Assembly (NCBI RefSeq): GCF_001298265.1
Contig: NZ_LGSZ01000031.1
Span: 149,613 to 213,612, forward strand
Direction of reading: 5' to 3'
DNA: 64,000 nt
Origin: Allobosea vaviloviae
GTDB taxonomy: Bacteria; Pseudomonadota; Alphaproteobacteria; Rhizobiales; Beijerinckiaceae
Shown here: piece after piece, positions 63,197-64,000 of the stretch
Layout of the letters: every line of letters begins with the position of its first letter
How positions within the stretch are numbered: position 1 is the first letter of the stretch
Translations under genes and position numbers: made by a program
The notes under the pieces: model-generated
Seen by the model: only the letters and a program-made list of their open reading frames with translations
What the model was told of the DNA's origin: nothing
Database searches by the model: none

Positions 63197-64000
63197 TCAC
63201 TTGTCGCTGAGCAGGACGCGATACTTCTCGATCTCTTTGGGAACCATCGCCGCGACGAAGGCCGGTGTCATCTCTTCGGGCGTCGGCACCACCGATGACA
63301 GGTCCTTGAACCGGCCCTGCAGATTCTGGCTCGCCAGCGCTGTCTTCAGCGCCGCGTTCAGCTTGGCGACGATCGGCTCGGGCGTGTTCTTCGGCACGAA
63401 GATCGCGTTCCAACCCTGTGCCTGGAAGCCCGGCAACCCGGCCTCCGTCGAGGTCGGGATTTCCGGCAGGCTCGCCAGCCGCGACGGCGTGGCGACGGCG
63501 AGCGGTTTGACCTTCTCGCCCATCACCGCGCCCGATAACGAGGTCGCCGCGTCACAAACGCCGTCGATCTGCCCCCCCATCAGGTCGTTCAGCGCCGGTC
63601 CCGCGCCGCGATAGCTCACCAGCGCGACATCCACGCCAGCCGCCTTGATGAAAGTCCGGCAGATCAGATAGTTCGACGAGCCGACACCGGCATGGCCGAG
63701 GCTGACCTTGCCCGGATTGGCCTTGGCATAGGCGACGAACTCCATCAGCGTCTTGGCCGGGAAATCGAGCTTCAGCGCGATCATCGGCGAGGTCTTGGCG
63801 ACAAGCCCGACCGGCGCGAAATCGGCGTTGGTGTATTTCAGGTCGGGATAGATCGAGTAGGAGGCGGCATTCGTGCCGCTGTTGCCGATCACGATGGTGT
63901 AGCCGTCGGGCTCCGCCTTGGCGGCCCGCGACAGCGCGGTGGCCCCGCCCGCCCCGCCCCCGGTCGCCCCCCCGGCGCGCCGCCCGTGCCCCCCCCCCCC
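63197..64000 (-). CDS. Bug/TctC-family tripartite tricarboxylate receptor, partial (N-terminus outside window)
   Basis: A periplasmic substrate-binding protein of the TctC/Bug family. Visible motifs include KAEPDGYTIVIGNSGT, SLGHAGVGSSNYLICRTF, VDVALVSYRGAGPALNDLMGGQIDGVCD and GFQAQGWNAIFVPKNTPEPIV. The signal peptide and first lobe are cut by the window end. The last 60 bp are G/C homopolymers, so the N-terminal translation is unreliable. Confidence 0.82.
   Translation of the reverse strand, partial: GGGGHGRRAGGATGGGAGGATALSRAAKAEPDGYTIVIGNSGTNAASYSIYPDLKYTNADFAPVGLVAKTSPMIALKLDFPAKTLMEFVAYAKANPGKVSLGHAGVGSSNYLICRTFIKAAGVDVALVSYRGAGPALNDLMGGQIDGVCDAATSLSGAVMGEKVKPLAVATPSRLASLPEIPTSTEAGLPGFQAQGWNAIFVPKNTPEPIVAKLNAALKTALASQNLQGRFKDLSSVVPTPEEMTPAFVAAMVPKEIEKYRVLLSDK

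Overview
The window is high-GC chromosomal DNA from an alphaproteobacterium, most likely of the order Hyphomicrobiales (Bosea, Methylobacterium or Bradyrhizobium type). Evidence for this is a phasin_2 protein, a Rhizobiales-type porin, DUF1489 and DUF2147 proteins, an argS-SPOR-nagZ-scpA-scpB gene order, separate biotin carboxylase subunits of acyl-CoA carboxylases, and many intergenic dyads of the kind common in this order. I assign no genus. Coding density is high and genes lie on both strands. The right edge ends in a run of C and looks like a contig end.

Region by region. 1-9.7 kb: a minus-strand housekeeping cluster (dgt, argS, a SPOR-domain protein, nagZ, scpA, scpB), interrupted by an orphan TRAP solute-binding protein and ending in an ABC-transporter ATPase cut by the window edge. 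9.7-18.7 kb: erpA, an HPP membrane protein, a double cold-shock protein, a LysE exporter, DUF3429, a sirtuin, an aminotransferase, an altronate-dehydratase-type enzyme and a phasin. 19-30 kb: a D,D-carboxypeptidase with SPOR domain, a J-domain/VWA pair, panC, a ParDE pair with a frameshifted toxin, small metabolic genes, and a methylcrotonyl-CoA carboxylase alpha subunit. 29.7-33.6 kb: an accessory island with visibly lower GC. It has a decayed uvrA 3' end on one side and 525 bp without genes on the other. Inside is a tightly overlapping three-gene operon encoding an XRE-ASCH protein, a PIN-GNAT-PUA-like fusion and a small P-loop kinase. 33.6-46 kb: the carboxylase beta subunit, lipB, a FliN-like protein, tRNA-Leu(GAG), mgtE, two tandem GH25 lysozyme-like genes, a CorA-type transporter, a nickel/cobalt efflux pair with a clear operator-like palindrome, and isovaleryl-CoA dehydrogenase. 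46-64 kb: an ABC exporter, envelope and stress genes, a second biotin carboxylase (propionyl-CoA type), rluC/crcB, a porin, rarA, a DegP-type protease, a short BLUF photoreceptor and a truncated Bug/TctC receptor.

How the genes work together. Leucine breakdown is represented by ivd and the two methylcrotonyl-CoA carboxylase subunits, but they are scattered over 19 kb instead of forming one operon; the propionyl-CoA carboxylase alpha subunit is a further acyl-CoA gene. Cell-wall turnover is represented by nagZ, two SPOR proteins, a carboxypeptidase and two GH25 enzymes. Metal homeostasis is represented by mgtE, CorA, RcnA/RcnR and a CDF-like protein.

The part most likely to be a poorly described system is the XRE-ASCH / PIN-GNAT-PUA / kinase operon at 30,233-33,076. 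It has the architecture of a toxin-antitoxin or defence module, but its function is inferred only from domains and gene layout. Ten intergenic dyads with GTCAT...ATGAC-like ends are spread through the window.
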